Source: Cynocephalus volans (lineage: Eukaryota; Chordata; Mammalia; Dermoptera; Cynocephalidae). From it: a stretch of 64,000 bases of DNA. The stretch covers positions 5,734,535 to 5,798,534 of the forward strand of contig NC_084471.1 in the NCBI RefSeq assembly GCF_027409185.1. Reading direction: 5' to 3'. Every line of letters begins with the position of its first letter. The stretch's first letter is position 1. Positions 43,861-56,537 of the stretch are shown here, piece after piece. The notes beneath the pieces were generated by a model, which had not been told where the DNA came from, did not search any database, and saw nothing but the letters and a program-made list of their open reading frames with translations. The position numbers and the translations under genes are program-made.

Positions 43861-46677
43861 AGCACAGCCCTGTGGGTGCGACACGGGGAAGTGCCACAGG
43901 GGCACGTGTGGGTGATGGGATGAGTTGGTGGAGAGGTATCTGCTGAGTGAAGAGGGTGATCTTTTCTTGGGGAGCTGGCCCTTGAGTGGGCATTCTTCAC
44001 AGAGGGCCCTTCTTGAGCAGAGACAGACCGGGGAAAAAGGGCAGAGAAAGTTCAAAAATTAATTTGCTGTGGCACTTCAGGGAAATCACTGCAGCTCTCT
44101 GGGCCTCTGTTTCTCTTGTTAGAGTAGGACTGGTGGCTGCTCTGTCTCTACCTGGGGAGGGGTGCGGGTCAGACCTAGAGTCTCAGAGAGTGTCACAAAG
44201 GCCACCTGTGACAGGTGGCAGAGCTTGTGGGAGTGACTGTGGGCAGGGCCCTTCCCCTCTGGCCCTCAGTTTCCTCTGATGTAAATGAGGAGAGGAAGGT
44301 TGACCTGGGTCACTGCTCACAGCCCGAGGTTCTGCAACATGTGTTCACTGGCCCACACTCAACTGCTTTAAACCAAGCTGCTTGTGAAAGCGCTGTTGAC
44401 AGTTGCTGAGGGAGGTCTGTGCCATGTGTGTGCTTGTTTCAGGGACAACAGAAATGAAGGAAAAAAGACAAATGGGAAGACTCCCATATCCACCTGGCCC
44501 CACAAGTGAAGATAAGAACCTGTCATGCTACTACCCTGTGAAGAACTAGGACTTCTCATGGGTTTCCTACACACCAAGCCCCCCAGTTCTGTCTGCAGGG
44601 CTATCCTGCTGACTTAACAGTTGGTCTGCATTAGCTGGTGCTGACTTAGGTGGTCTCTGAGAGTGTCCCACCTGCGTGGGAGGTGGGGCTCTAGGACCGG
44701 ATTCTTCTTGACCCAGGGAGTCACCCTGCATGTAGCAGCTGCTCATTAGGGGTTGCTCAGTTCCTGGGAGTCACCTCTCCCTGCAGCAAACCCCGATGAA
44801 TCAGCCCAGCAGAGCTACTGTGCTGCTATGGGATGCAGGGATGAGGTCATCCTTATCTAGAGGCTGTGACAACAAGGCTCTGCGGCCAGGAGCCTTCCCT
44901 GAAGTCCAGGGAGGCCAGTGCTCTCCCAAGGATGGTTGGAGCCAGAGCAACTACTAGCCCCTATTACTGAGTGCCCAATACTGTGTCAGCTGCATTTCAT
45001 TCTGTGATGATGGGGATATTATCCCTGTTGTCAGATGGAGCCTGTGAGACTCAGAGGCTGGTACAGGGTCCCATAGCAGCATTGGGTTTGGGACCTAATT
45101 TTCCTGGTCTTGAGGTTGTGGCCTGTCCATTCTCATGCTCAAACATATCCATTTTTCTAAGGAGAGGCATTTGACACTCTTTTTTCTGGGTGGCTCTGTC
45201 ACTGTCTGGTGTATGAGGAAGAACCCAGCCCCCTGGTTTTCACAATGAGGGAGGTCTTAGAAGAAGCGGGAGTAAAGAAGGGATACGAAAGAGGATCCGT
45301 GCATGGGAGTGGGCATCTCTGAGGAAGAAGTTGCATAGCAGAGGACATAGGATTGAGCAAGGGCACTGAGATCCCCAGGGTATGAGGAGCCAGGAAGAGA
45401 AGGGGCCACCTGGGGGTAGGTGGGGTGGGGAGGTGTTTGGGTTTGTCTAGTCTCCAGAAGGAGTAGGCTGGATGACACAGGTAGAACAGTGGAAGGGCCC
45501 AGTTGTCCATTAGGGTCTGCCCAGTGTCCAGAAATTGCCCTGAATCCTCATTTTATGTGGTGTGTAATTGGCTTTGTATCTTGGCACATTGGAAGTGCTT
45601 AGTTCTATAGTGAGGCAGGTGTTGCGCACAGCGGTGAACAATACGTGAGCACACAGTTGGGTGGAGTGGTCCAGCTGTGTGCCTGGCTCCCAGCTCAGAG
45701 CCTGGCGTGGAGAGCAGGGAGTGAAGAAATGAGCGAAGGATGAACTCACGTGGTTGGAGTTCCTCTGCCTGGGTTTTAGCTTCTCTGCTGATAGAGTGAG
45801 CTGGTCGGACTGGGTGGGCTCTGAGCGTCTCTTCCAGGCTGCTGAGGCTTCTAGGATCTGTGACTTGCCCCATGCCACGTGGCACATTGGGATGGAGGCA
45901 GGGGGAAGTGGAATAGTGACTGGGTAGTGGCCAGGGCACGGCCAAAGTGATCTCAAGTCCTTGCAGTTGAGGAGCGTGAGGGCGGGAGGTGTGGAAGCTG
46001 GGGTTGCCAGCTCAGGCTCCTGACTGGGAGGGGGCACCTTGTGTGGGTGTCGGTGGAAGCCCGAGAAATTATGCAGGAGAAAGAACGCAGCTTGTCTGTG
46101 CCAGAAAAGCAGTGAGTTAGGGCCACAGTGAGGATATACTCATAGGAGCTGGGAATTTGAATCTGGAGCTACTGTTTTGGCTTGATAATTGTGCTCAGGA
46201 AAGACTGAAACCATCCGACAGTTTGTGGGGAGTGAAGTGGCTGGTGTGGGGTAGTGCTGGTCACAGATCACGTGGGTGGCTTTTCAGGAGGGAGTAAAAA
46301 GGGCTGCTTTAGGGAGCTGTGATTCAGCAGGCCACTCAGGTGGATGCCCCCACCCCATGCAAGGGACCTTAAGGTTAGGGTTTATTTCTCCTTGTGCCCC
46401 GGGAGCTCCTGCAGAGCCTGGCGCAAAGCCCAGCTCCTGTCATGAACTTGCCTGGACTTATGAGCCTCTGTTTCTTTAACTGTAAAATGGGTTACTAGGG
46501 AGATCACAGATGTGATCTGAGGGTTGTAAAAACACTTGAAGGATTTTACAACATTGTGCAAGTCTTTGGAAGGGATCGTGAATAAAGTTCCTGCTGATGG
46601 TGGCTTTGGGGTGAGTGTAGAAGCTGCTTTTGTGTTCTTGGAGTGCACCGACTACCGGTGCTTGTCATAGTCACATA

Positions 46678-46990
46678 TTTATTTGTTCATTGTTCACTGA
46701 CTACCTGTTGTGGGCCCTGCCCTAGGCTGGGGACCAGAATACCTGCCATCAAGGTGCCTTGTCTTGGTGGGGAAGGACACTTGCAAACAGGTCATTAGGG
46801 ACTAGTGTGACAAGAAGAGCGTGGCATAGAGCTGAGTGTTGGCTTTGGAGGCAGAGCTGGGCTGTAGTCTGGCCATGCCACATGCTAGCAGTGTGACACA
46901 GACAGGTGACTCAAGCCTTGAGCAGCCTCAGTTTCCTCATGAGGTAAGTGAAGATAGTAATTTTCACCTCACGGAATCTCTGTAAAGATC
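46678..46990 (+). mobile_element. L2 tail followed by a MIR
   Basis: An L2-like 'cactgactacctgttgtggg' block runs to about 46,810. A sense MIR at about 46,830-46,990 follows, with 'catgctagcagtgtgacaca', 'gcctcagtttcctcatgagg' and 'agatagtaattttcacctca'. Confidence 0.7.
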
Positions 46991-48194
46991 AAACGAGGCG
47001 AAGCAGCTTGGTGCTCACAAGTGGAAGGGATCAGGTGCTGGGTACAAGTAGCACGGGGGACACCTTGCAGGGCCCCAGTTGGTCAGGGAAGGCCCAGGGT
47101 GGGGCGGAGTGGTGGGAATGGACCCTGGGAGCTGATAGGGAAGTTGTGTGATCCAGGCAGAGCCCCGTGGGTGAGGGGGTGGCCTGCCAAGGAGGTGTAG
47201 GGCGTTTGGTCAGGAAGAAGGACTGAGGCTGGCTGGATCATTGGGGGACCACCTGGCTGACTTCAAGGGACTGTCTGGAGAGACTGGCTCATCTGGTGAA
47301 GGAACTGTAGAAGCAGGCAGGGGTTTTAGGCTCATGGAATCATCCAAACTCCACACTTCCCTTAGCGATTGCTCACATGGGGACCCGACTGACCAGTTCT
47401 TCTCCTTCCAAGTGCCTCATCAAGGCAGCCTGGGGCCTCTCTGGACAGCTGCTTTTGTCTTTTGTGCCGAGGGAGGGAGGGCTTTCAGTCTGTGAGGGGC
47501 ACAGAGAGGCACGAGTTGATGAAAGGCCTATTGAGGGGCACAGAAGCCTATTCATCCCGCCCTGGCCGCCTGCGTGGGGAAGCTCCAGAGGGCCAAGGGC
47601 TGCCTTGGACTCTTCCCAAACAGGCCAGTTGACCCCCCACCTTGGGGAGTTGGCCAGGCCCAGCAGAGTGTGCCTCTCGCGGCCTCGGCCCAGACAGCCG
47701 GGAAGGGCATCCAGCATGTACAGGCTCCTCCTGTCCCTTCTCCCCATGCAGAGAGATGCTGTCTCAACCCCTCCCGCCAGACCTCTCAGGGTCCCCAGTC
47801 CTCTGAGGGTAAACACAGAACCCCTGGCCCAGCGAGGAGGCTCTGTGAGGTCCTGTCCCCTCCAGTTCTGGTTCCCACTCTGTCCTTGTCCTACGGCATT
47901 CCCTGAGTTGGGCCTTGAAAGCCATCCCCATTTTGCATGCTTACCTGGTAGTGACACGAGCCCCTGCTGGAATTCCTGTCTGCAGGGAGCTTCTGCTGGC
48001 TAGGCCAGGAGCACAGCCCACCCTCCTGGCCCTTGCCCTCCTACCGTCTTATGGCTGTCTGTTACTTATTGATAAGTCCTGCCCCCCACAAGCTCCTGAG
48101 GGACCATGCTCCATGCCCAGGAGCACTGAGCACGGAGTCTGTTAATAATCAGTGGATGTTCGCTGCAGACTGAACGATGCGTGGATAAATGGGT

Positions 48195-48365
48195 TCAGGT
48201 ACCAGCTGGAACCAGCTGTGCCACCTGGACAGCCTCTCTGTGCTGCAGTGTCCTCTTTTGTGAAATAAAACCTGCTTCATGGGATTGTTGTGAGATCGAG
48301 CATTTTAGTGTTTAGCACAGTGCCTGGCACACAGGGTACCCTTAGTGTATTTATAAATACTCTGC
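48195..48365 (+). mobile_element. MIR SINE
   Basis: 'cctgcttcatgggattgttg' and 'tttagcacagtgcctggcac' are sense MIR. Confidence 0.72.
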
Positions 48366-48620
48366 AGAATATTTGAAAAACAGGAAAATGTAATGCCATC
48401 ACTCATAACACTAACTACTACGGGCATTTTGGTATACTTCCTTTCAGTCTTCCTAGGTGTTGGGAAAATAGAATAGTTTGGTCAGGGCCCTCCCCTCGGG
48501 TCCAGTTGGGTGTGGTTCAGCATTCTTTGTAAGCAAATTGTGTGTGCGCGTGTGTGTGTGGAGTTAGTGGCATGCGCACCAGTGTATCTTTTTAGTTTTG
48601 TTGCTATGCTTGTGTTCTCT

Positions 48621-48628
48621 AGAGAGAG

Positions 48629-48701
<73 letters not shown>

Positions 48702-48752
48702 CAGAGAGAGAGAGAGAGGAGAGAGAGCAAGAGAGAGAGAGCAAGAGAGGAG
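48621..48752 (+). repeat. (GA)n microsatellite, about 130 bp
   Basis: A pure (AG)n core of about 60 bp (48,631-48,691) is followed by interrupted GA repeats with 'gagc' and 'gagg' variants. Serine/leucine and Arg/Glu frames across it are artefacts. Confidence 0.95.
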
Positions 48753-49217
48753 TTTCAGTGAAGCAGGCGGGTGGGCGTCAGCCCTGGGCTTCCACGGCTC
48801 CATGGACCTTTTGGTCGGTTACCTAGCTCATAGACCTGTGTGAAGGGGTCTGGTGACCCAGCCTGGCATGTGAAGGGTTTGTGACCCAGTCTGTGAATGG
48901 GCTTGAGGGGTCTGTGGGCTCCAGACCCATTTTTAGCTTGACAATTGGCCCAGTTGGTGCAGGATTACCAGCAGGTAAAAGAGCACAACTGGAGTAGTCG
49001 TGGTCGAGTAGCTTTACAATTGGCGTCACAACAGGATTAAGAGGTAGACAGTTGGCGCTGTGAGGATTCCAGGCCTTAGCCTAGCCAGACACTGGGCATT
49101 ACAAAAAAAATTCCTTCATTTAAGTATTTATGTATAATTTTGTATCCTGGCCTTTTTTTCTCTCTCATAAGCGTTTTTCCAAGTAACTGCATTGTTTAAA
49201 ATATTCTGGTTACTTTT

Positions 49218-49252
49218 TGGGTTTTTTTTGGTGGCTGGCCAGTGCAGGGATT
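49218..49252 (-). mobile_element. CYN monomer 3' scrap
   Basis: A T-run followed by 'ggtggctggccagtgcaggg' is the tail-side end of an antisense monomer. The rest is missing. Confidence 0.55.
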
Positions 49253-49384
49253 TGGTTAGTTTTTGAATAGGCACACATGCTCAGGGCACAAAATTCAAAA
49301 GGTATGAGAAGATTCAAAATGAAAAAGCCAAGTCTCCTTTCTCCTCTGTCGTTTCTCTCTCCAGAAGCCACGATGACACTAGCA

Positions 49385-49600
49385 ATGGCATAGATAAGAC
49401 TTGCTAACACTGGGTGTTCACTCCTTGCCAGAATGGTACCAAGGGCTTCGTGCTTGTCTACTGATTTCAGCTCTGAACTTCCCAGAGACATAGATGCCAT
49501 TGTTACCATCATTTTACAGGTCAGGAAAAAGGCACCTCTGGAGGTCTGGGATTTGCCCCTGTCACAGGGCCAGAGCTGCTGGACAGGGGTGAACCCCAAC
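49385..49600 (-). mobile_element. MIR SINE
   Basis: 'gctaacactgggtgttcact', 'catcattttacaggtcagga' and 'gggatttgcccctgtcacag' are antisense MIR. Confidence 0.7.
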
Positions 49601-49659
49601 AGTCCAGCTCCCACCCCTCAACTCTTCTGCACTCTCCAGCTGCCAGCCCATCCATCATC

Positions 49660-50520
49660 TTAAACTGTTTGCTTTAATATTGAAAACATCTCCTATTGGT
49701 CTGCTTCCCACTTTTCTCACTTTATTTATTCTAGAGATCTTTCCTCATGGGTACAGATAGTCTCTTCAATTCTTTCTTATATAGCTGCATAGTATTCTGG
49801 TCTGTGAACTTATTTGGTTACTTCCCTATTGACAAGATGATTCCAATATTTCGCAAACAGTGCTATAATAACTACATAATTTTACACATGTGGTAGTAAG
49901 ACCGTAGTGGGAAGATCATTAGTGGAATTGCTGGGTCAAGGTAAAATTGTTTGTGATTTTTATTGTCCAGTGTCTCTTCATGGAGATTTTATCAGTGTGT
50001 GTTCCTGCTGCAGGATACAAAGTCCCCGTTACTCCACACCTTCTTCATCCTAGAGTGTTGTCAGATGTTTGATCTTTGCAAATCTGATAGGTGGAAAGTA
50101 GAATATCGTAGTTTTAATTTGCATTTCTCCAACTGTATGAATTTAAGCATCTTTTTGTGTTTTAAAAGCCATTTGTATCTCTCATTACTTCCCATTCAAT
50201 TTTATTTTCTTATGCATTGTATAAAACTTAGTATTTGTTAAGGAAATTAGCCCTTATTTAAGAGTTCCAGTTATTTTTCCAATGTGGCGTTTCTTTTTTG
50301 CTTTGTTTATGGGGTGTGTGTGTATGGGGGGGGTCTTTTGTTTTTTTCACTGTAGAAAATTTTAATTTTTATATAGTTTGATTTATCATTCTTTTCTTTC
50401 CTAGCTCCTATACTTAGAAAGGCTTTTCCTTCTCTAGGGAATAAAAATATTCTCTCATGGTTTATTTCATTGTTCTGTGGCTTTACTTTTAACATTAAAA
50501 GTTTTGATTTATTTCAGCCT
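49660..50520 (-). mobile_element. L1 (L1M) 3' fragment
   Basis: 'gctgcatagtattctggtct', 'agtggaattgctgggtcaag', 'ttaatttgcatttctccaac' and 'gaaaggcttttccttctcta' follow the antisense L1M 3' order. Confidence 0.8.
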
Positions 50521-51063
50521 GAGCGGGGACTCCACCTTATTCTCTTTTGTCAGCTGGCCACGTGTCCCAAGACCAACTGTTGAAGACTAATCTTCATCCT
50601 AGTGATGTGAAGTGCTGTCTTTATACAAAGTAAATTATATTGTGTGTTTTAGTTCTGTTTTTGTACTTTTTATTCTGTTCTACTGCTCAGTACCACCTTG
50701 CTTTCATTAATCAGTTAAATCATTAATTTATTCAATTTGCAAATATTTATTGTTTTCCACGTGCCAGACACTGTTTTAGGAACTAAGTATACAGCTTTGA
50801 ACAAAACAAAGAGAAAAAAATATTCATAGAGCTTACGTTCTAGCAGGGGATCTCTGTTAAAACACATGTTGGCTTTGTTAGGGAGGTGTGTCAAACTATG
50901 GCCATAGGCAAATCCAGACTGTCACCTGTTTTTGTAAATAAACTCTTACTGGAACATAGCCATGCCCTTTCCTTACATATTGCTATGGCTGATTTTGTAG
51001 TTGAGACGGGACCATATGGTCTGCAGAGCCTAAAATATTTTCTATCTGGACTTTTATAGAAGA

Positions 51064-51186
51064 AATTTGCTGGGCTGGCTGGTTAGATCAGTTGGTTAGA
51101 ATGCAGTCTTATAAACCCCAAGGTCACAGGTTGTTCGGATCCCTGTACCGGTCAGCCGGCAAAAAAAAAAAAAAAAAAAAAAAAAA
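51064..51186 (+). mobile_element. CYN-type SINE monomer
   Basis: 'gggctggctggttagatcag', 'ttggttagaatgcagtctta', 'ccctgtaccggtcagccggc', then a poly-A tail. The next CYN has inserted at the end of that tail. Confidence 0.85.
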
Positions 51187-51352
51187 TGGGCCGAGCCCGT
51201 GGCGCACTCGGTAGAGTGCTGCGCTGGGAGCGCGGCGACGCTCCCGCCGCGGGTTCGGATCCTATATAGGAATGACCCGTGCACTCACTGGCTGAGTGCC
51301 GGTCACGAAAAAACGACAAAAAAAAAAAAAAAAAAAAAAAGAAAAAGAAAAA
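51187..51352 (+). mobile_element. CYN SINE, young subfamily, inserted at a poly-A tail
   Basis: It matches the copy at 13,212 at all but one base over the 125-bp body (cccgtg here against ccggtg there). A (A)n(GAAAA)n tail follows. Landing in an older SINE's A-tail hides its duplication. Confidence 0.93.
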
Positions 51353-51532
51353 GAAATGTGACATCTCTAGGCTCATGCCATTTGCCATTCTCTCCATGTG
51401 AAATCCTGGTTGCCACGGATCCTGTAGAGAGTTCCCACCAAGAAGGCCCTCACCAGTTGCCGCCCCCTGGACTGTGGTCTTCCCAGACTCCAAAACTGTA
51501 AAAAATAAATTTCATTTCTTTACAAGGCTAAA
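51353..51532 (+). mobile_element. MST-like LTR 3' fragment
   Basis: 'aggccctcaccagttgccgc', 'cctggactgtggtcttccca' and 'aactgtaaaaaataaatttc' resemble the 3' third of the MST-like LTRs elsewhere in the window. Confidence 0.6.
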
Positions 51533-52399
51533 AAAATAAAAATTTGCTGACTCCTGCACTAGAGGAAACATTGAAAATTAACAAAATAAATAAGTAAAAT
51601 TTATATTATGTTAGATACTGACAAGTGCTATGGACAAAAATAAAGGCTAAGTGGCATAGGGAATGTTGAGGGTGGAGTTTGCAATTTTAAATAGAGTTGT
51701 TGGGGAAGGCCTCTTAGAGAAGGTGATGTTTCAGTAAAGAGCCCGGGGAGAGGCTGGAGGATTATGAGCTGTGAAGTGACAAGAGCTGATTTTTGTTTTC
51801 ACAGTGGGGCCTGTTAGGTGGCAGCATGGAGACCAGTCATACAGCCAGGGTGGGAGCAGCGTTTGTGAGAAGTGGGGGGATTCCGGCTGTGTTTGATGAT
51901 AGAATCAGCAGAATGATACAGACAGTCAGAGAGTTCTGCAGGCAGGGGGAAAAAGCAGTAGAAAAATGAACAGATCTGTCCAAGAAAACAAGGACTGGAG
52001 GTTTGTTTCCATTGGAGACTGGCTCAGCTTCTGACTAGACAGTAGCAAGAGGGTGACATGGGGTCAAGGGAGGTTTTTGGTTTTTATAAAAGTTGGGGGA
52101 GTCTTGAATTTATTAGGATTGTTCTGGTTGTGAGTGACAGAAGCCACCCTGTAGAAGCTCAGACAAAAGGGAAATTTATTGGCCAACAATCTGTGGCAGG
52201 ATGGAAAACTCAAACCTTGAGAACAGGAAGACCAGCACTAAGGACTAAGTGGCCCCAGCCCTCTCTTCCTAGCCCCCGGCTGGGCTTCTCTCTGGCCGTT
52301 TTTCTCCCCACAAGTCGACCTCTTCTGTATGGCAGGGCATGGGCATCCCAAGGCCCCCCGAGTTTTATGTCTACAGTGCTGAAATGTCATGAATAGTTT

Positions 52400-53250
52400 G
52401 GGCTGATGGTGACATGAGGAATTAGCTTTACAGTATGTTTTGATGTCTGATAGGAATTCCTACATCACTCTTCTGAGTTTTCCTGGCCCGTTTGGCTTTT
52501 TAAAAAACATTCTCTCTGTATATTAAATTAATAGATCAAATTAGATAGAATTGTTCCCTTTATGACTTGAGTATTTTTAACTAGGAACTTGGTAAACCTT
52601 TTCTTTTGTTCAAGTGTTTGTTTATTTTTAAAATTCTGAACAGAATATTTCCTCCAATTATATCTTCTAACTATGAGTGTTGGTTTGTATCAGAGCTATT
52701 GGTTTCTGGATGTGTTGGTGGTTTTGTGCCCAGATGCCTTATGACTTCTATTGTTTTGGTTAATTTTTCAATTTTTTTTTTTCATTTTCCAGGTCAGGAA
52801 TATATCATATCATCTATAAGTAATATTGATTTTACGTTACCTTTACAATTTCTATTGTTCTTAATACTTTTTGTTGTCTAATTGCAATGTCTTGTACCTT
52901 TAGAACAATGCTAATAGTGGATTGTAATAATACTTAATTTACTTCTAAATTTTTCTAATTTGAGGAAGTACCTCTTCATTCCTATTTTATGGAGACTTTT
53001 TAAAATCAAGAATGAGTGTTGAATTTTACTGAATTCTCTTTCAGTATGTGGGGATAATCATGTGTTATTTCTCTTTTGAGCTATAAACAGATATGCATAT
53101 ATTAAAAGATTTTCCAATATTGGATCTTCTTTGGATTCTAAATTAAATCCTGCTTGGCCAATAGCATATATTTTTAATGGATTGCTGGATTCTTTTTAGT
53201 ACTGTATTTAAGATTTTCATGTTGATATCCATGAGTGAGATTAGCCTATA

Positions 53251-53301
<51 letters not shown>

Positions 53302-53370
53302 ACGTCAAGCGTGTGTTGTCTTTGGGATCAGTGTTAGGCCTCCTTGTTAAAAAGAATTTGCAAGTCTCGG
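52400..53370 (-). mobile_element. L1/HAL1-like ORF2 fragment
   Basis: AT-rich antisense LINE: 'ataagtaatattgattttac', 'tggattgctggattcttttt', 'agattttcatgttgatatcc' and 'gagattagcctataatttt' follow the antisense order of the L1 reverse-transcriptase region. A GT microsatellite has grown within it. Confidence 0.78.
53254..53300 (+). repeat. (TG)n microsatellite
   Basis: A pure TG run of about 23 units inside the antisense L1 fragment. Confidence 0.97.
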
Positions 53371-53373
53371 GGG

Positions 53374-53447
53374 GTTGGCTGATTAGCTCGGTTGTGTCAT
53401 AACACCAAGGTCAGGGGTTTGGATCCCTGTACCAGCCAGCCACCAAA
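53374..53447 (+). mobile_element. CYN-type SINE monomer
   Basis: 'ggttggctgattagctcggt', 'aacaccaaggtcaggggttt', 'ggatccctgtaccagccagc', 'caccaaaaac'. It interrupts the L1 fragment and has a short tail. Confidence 0.8.
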
Positions 53448-53729
53448 AACAGAATTGCTATCTTAAAAACATCTCTTGGCCTACTGTTCCAATGTACTTT
53501 TTTCTGAGAGTAGCTCTTGGACTTATTTCTCTGTTGTAATACGTGACCATCATTTTTGATGGCTGTAAACTATTAGGGCTTTACCATGGCTTGCTTAACC
53601 TGTGTGGTTTAATGGTCTAGAAAAGGATTGCGGTGGGTTTCGAAGAATGCCTCCTAAAATCCAATTAATTCATGATTATTCTGAAGGTCTAGTTAATGGA
53701 AAATTACTCCAGGTTATCAGTAGTACCAA

Positions 53730-53950
53730 CAGGAGCAGTTGTCCTTCACAGAGTGTCTCCTAAGTGTCAGTTGCTCTCCTGAGCACCCCGAGTTAGCTCG
53801 TTTGGTTTCCATGATAACTGCAGGAGGTGGCCGTTCTCCTGATTTTACCCATGAGGAAACTGAAGGTCTGAGAACTTAAGGAGCTCACGTGAGCGGGCAG
53901 TGGGTTGAGAACGTGAGTCAAGTCTGCTCCTGCCTCTGGTCTAAGAGATT
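53730..53950 (-). mobile_element. MIR SINE
   Basis: 'cagagtgtctcctaagtgtc', 'gattttacccatgaggaaac', 'tgaaggtctgagaacttaag' are antisense MIR. Confidence 0.75.
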
Positions 53951-56306
53951 CCCCAGCCCCGCACTGTGATTGTGTTCATGTGAAGGCCTAGTGAGATAAG
54001 AAGTTCCCTTCCTTTTCAGTAAACTTTGGATGGATCACCTCTGTGGAAAGGACTTTAATTATGTGAAGTTGGCACTCTGCTGGGAAGTGGGGCCCACAGC
54101 CCATGCTCATGCAGCATCTCATGATGTGTCTCATCCTTGTCCTTCCTGGACCTCACAGGAAGCCCTGAGGGCACTTCAGGGCTCAGAATGGCTTTTGTGC
54201 ACCTGCCCCACCCCCCACAGTGTCAAGGCAGGGACAGAGCAGTTCCTGGGGGGCTCAGAAAGTGTAGTGGGGTTGATTTCCCAGGTGACCTGAGGGTCCC
54301 CTCAGTTTCCTCACTTATAAAGCCAGTAGAAGAATCCTGGCCCTGCCCATGGCTGCCTGTGGGGCCTTGGAAAGAATATGGACTCTGGTTTGAGGGGCAG
54401 GGTTTGAGTCCCCGTCCCCGCATGTACCACTGAGCCACCTGATTCCCAAGCTTTGGCTGCTTTTATCTTGAAAACAAAGACTGTTGTTATAAACTAATCT
54501 CGTGAACTTGCCATGAGGATTTGAGGAGGCACTGTAGAGTGCGGGGCACACGCGAGCTGTCCTCACTGCTCTTCCTTAAACCTGTGCTGTTGAGCGGTAC
54601 TATCGTGTCCATGATCCGATGTCATGCAGAATGGGGCGGAGGACCTGTGGCGCCACAGAGGCAGAGAGCACTGCAGTGGGTGTGAAAGGCACCGGCCTGG
54701 TGCCCACCTCGCTGCATGCCCTCTCTCCCCACTTGTCCCAAAGCCACTAGTGTGAAGGGCTCTGTCAGTTCCGGAGTTCAGAGAGTGACATACAAAAGCA
54801 GATCACTTGCTTGAGGCAGGGGAGGCAGCTGGATCCCTACAGTCCCATTTCGAACTGGCAGGTATCAGTTTTCCTGATGCAGTCTATCTTCATTATTCAT
54901 GGATTCTGTGTTTGTAACCCGCAAATCAGTACTTCAAGGCTCTGGACATTCTCAGAATGGTGAAAAATTTGAGCCATCTGACACACATGTTCCCAGCTGC
55001 GGTTGAACAGGAGGACACTCTGCCTTCATGTTTTAGTCCTCATACTGTAAATAAGTGTCTTTTCTGCCATCTATTTAGTGCCACAGTTTTGCATTTCTTT
55101 TGTGTTTTTTCGTAATGATTTAAAATGCTCCCAAGTGCGGTGCTGATTGTCCCAAGCACAAGAAGGCTGTGTTGTGCTTTATGAGAAAAAGACGTGTGCT
55201 AGGGAAACTTTATTCAGGCATGAATGCTGTTGGCTATGAGTTCAATATTAATGAATGAACTATACATTAAACAAAGGGTCTTTAAATAGAAACAGACTTA
55301 GACCAAGGTTATGAGTTGATTGGTTGATGAAAATGTGACCAGAGGCTCTAAGGAACCTAACCCTGCATTTCCCCTGGGGCAGTGGGTCATATTCACTAAT
55401 TCAGTGTTTGTGGCTATTTTACAGAACACAGATATTTCAGCTAAGGAGAATGGACTGTGCTCCTGTTCCTTAGGACCTCAGCCTGGGAGGGAAGGCAGCC
55501 CATGGGCACAGAGCTCTTCTTGGTTCTGTCCCAATGAGTCTGGCTCAGCTTCTGCTGAGGGGGGCTGCTTCTGCTCGCATGAGTCTATCTGCTGGGACTC
55601 AAGGACAGGGAAGCCTGCAGCCCTGGTGGCCAGATGGAGGGGAGACAGGGAAGCTCTCTCCTGGAGGGGCAGCTCCCAGGGCTTGTGACCCAGGGTATTT
55701 CTTGCTGGGCAGGCCTTGGGCAAGGATGAAAGGGGAAGGGGTGTACCTGTGGGAAGAAGAGACAGCAGTGATTTCACAGTCCACACAAGGGTTTTGGTGC
55801 CCCTCGTGTGTTTGTTCACACTCAGTTGCTGCACTGTGTGATCAAAAGACACTGGAAGGTTTGGGGTCAGTGACCTCATCTGAGCAGGCTATACTGCCTG
55901 CAGAGACAAGCACAGCCGCAGAGCAGAGGGTCCCATGAGCCCACATGTGGATGGAACTTTGCAGCTTACAAAGGACTTTCACTTTGGCCTCTCCCCCAGT
56001 CTTCGCCATTGACTCTGGGAGGGTGGCAGGTTAGAACCCATCTGACAGCTGGAGTCATTGAGGTTCAGAGAGTTTGAATGAATTGGCCACCTGGGTAGGG
56101 AGGAGCAGAGTCAGGACCTGAACTCATGTATGTTCGACTACGAATCCCATCATCTCACTGTGCCTCCAGGAAGCAGGACTCGCACTCCAGTCCTGACTTT
56201 TCCTAACTTTTGGATGGGGAATGTATCTCTGTGTTTGTCCCCCTCCTTTCTTCCTTTTGAAGAGAGAGAATCCCTTCTCCCTCCCGTCCTATTAGTTTCT
56301 TTTTTC

Positions 56307-56488
56307 TTTTTTTTCTTTCTTTTTTTTTTTTTTAAAGATGACCGGTAAGGGGACCTTAACCCTTGACTTGGTGTTGTCAGCACCACGCTCAGCCAGTGAG
56401 CGAACCGGCCATCTGTATATGGGATCCGAACCCGGGGCCTTGGTGTTATCAGCACCGCACTCTCCCGAGTGAGCCACGGGCCGGCCCA
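56307..56488 (-). mobile_element. CYN SINE dimer
   Basis: Antisense dimer: 'gatgaccggtaaggggacct' to 'gagccacgggccggccc'. The duplication agtttcttttttc lies at 56,294-56,306 and 56,489-56,501. Confidence 0.93.
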
Positions 56489-56537
56489 AGTTTCTTTTTT
56501 CAATGAGACTTATGACATTAAAAGTTGTACATTCACA

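Larger units (their letters stand above)
50875..51562 (+). mobile_element. hAT-Charlie-like DNA transposon relic with nested insertions
   Basis: 'gtcaaactatggccataggc', 'ctgtttttgtaaataaactc' and 'gaccatatggtctgcagagc' followed by 'aaaatttgctgactcctgca' are a familiar MER-type element. Its last bases recur at 51,537-51,562 after the two CYN copies and an MST-like fragment, showing they inserted inside it. Confidence 0.7.
50705..51960 (+). mobile_element. L2 LINE fragment interrupted by a DNA transposon and SINEs
   Basis: The left part (50,705-50,868: 'aatatttattgttttccacg', 'tgccagacactgttttagga') and the right part (about 51,590-51,960: 'agaaggtgatgtttcagtaa', 'gagcccggggagaggctgga') fit one sense L2 copy. 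The hAT relic and its own nested insertions separate them. Confidence 0.72.

Noticed and set aside
48482-48843. Ser/Leu- and Arg/Glu-repeat frames
   Set aside because: Translations of the GA microsatellite on each strand.
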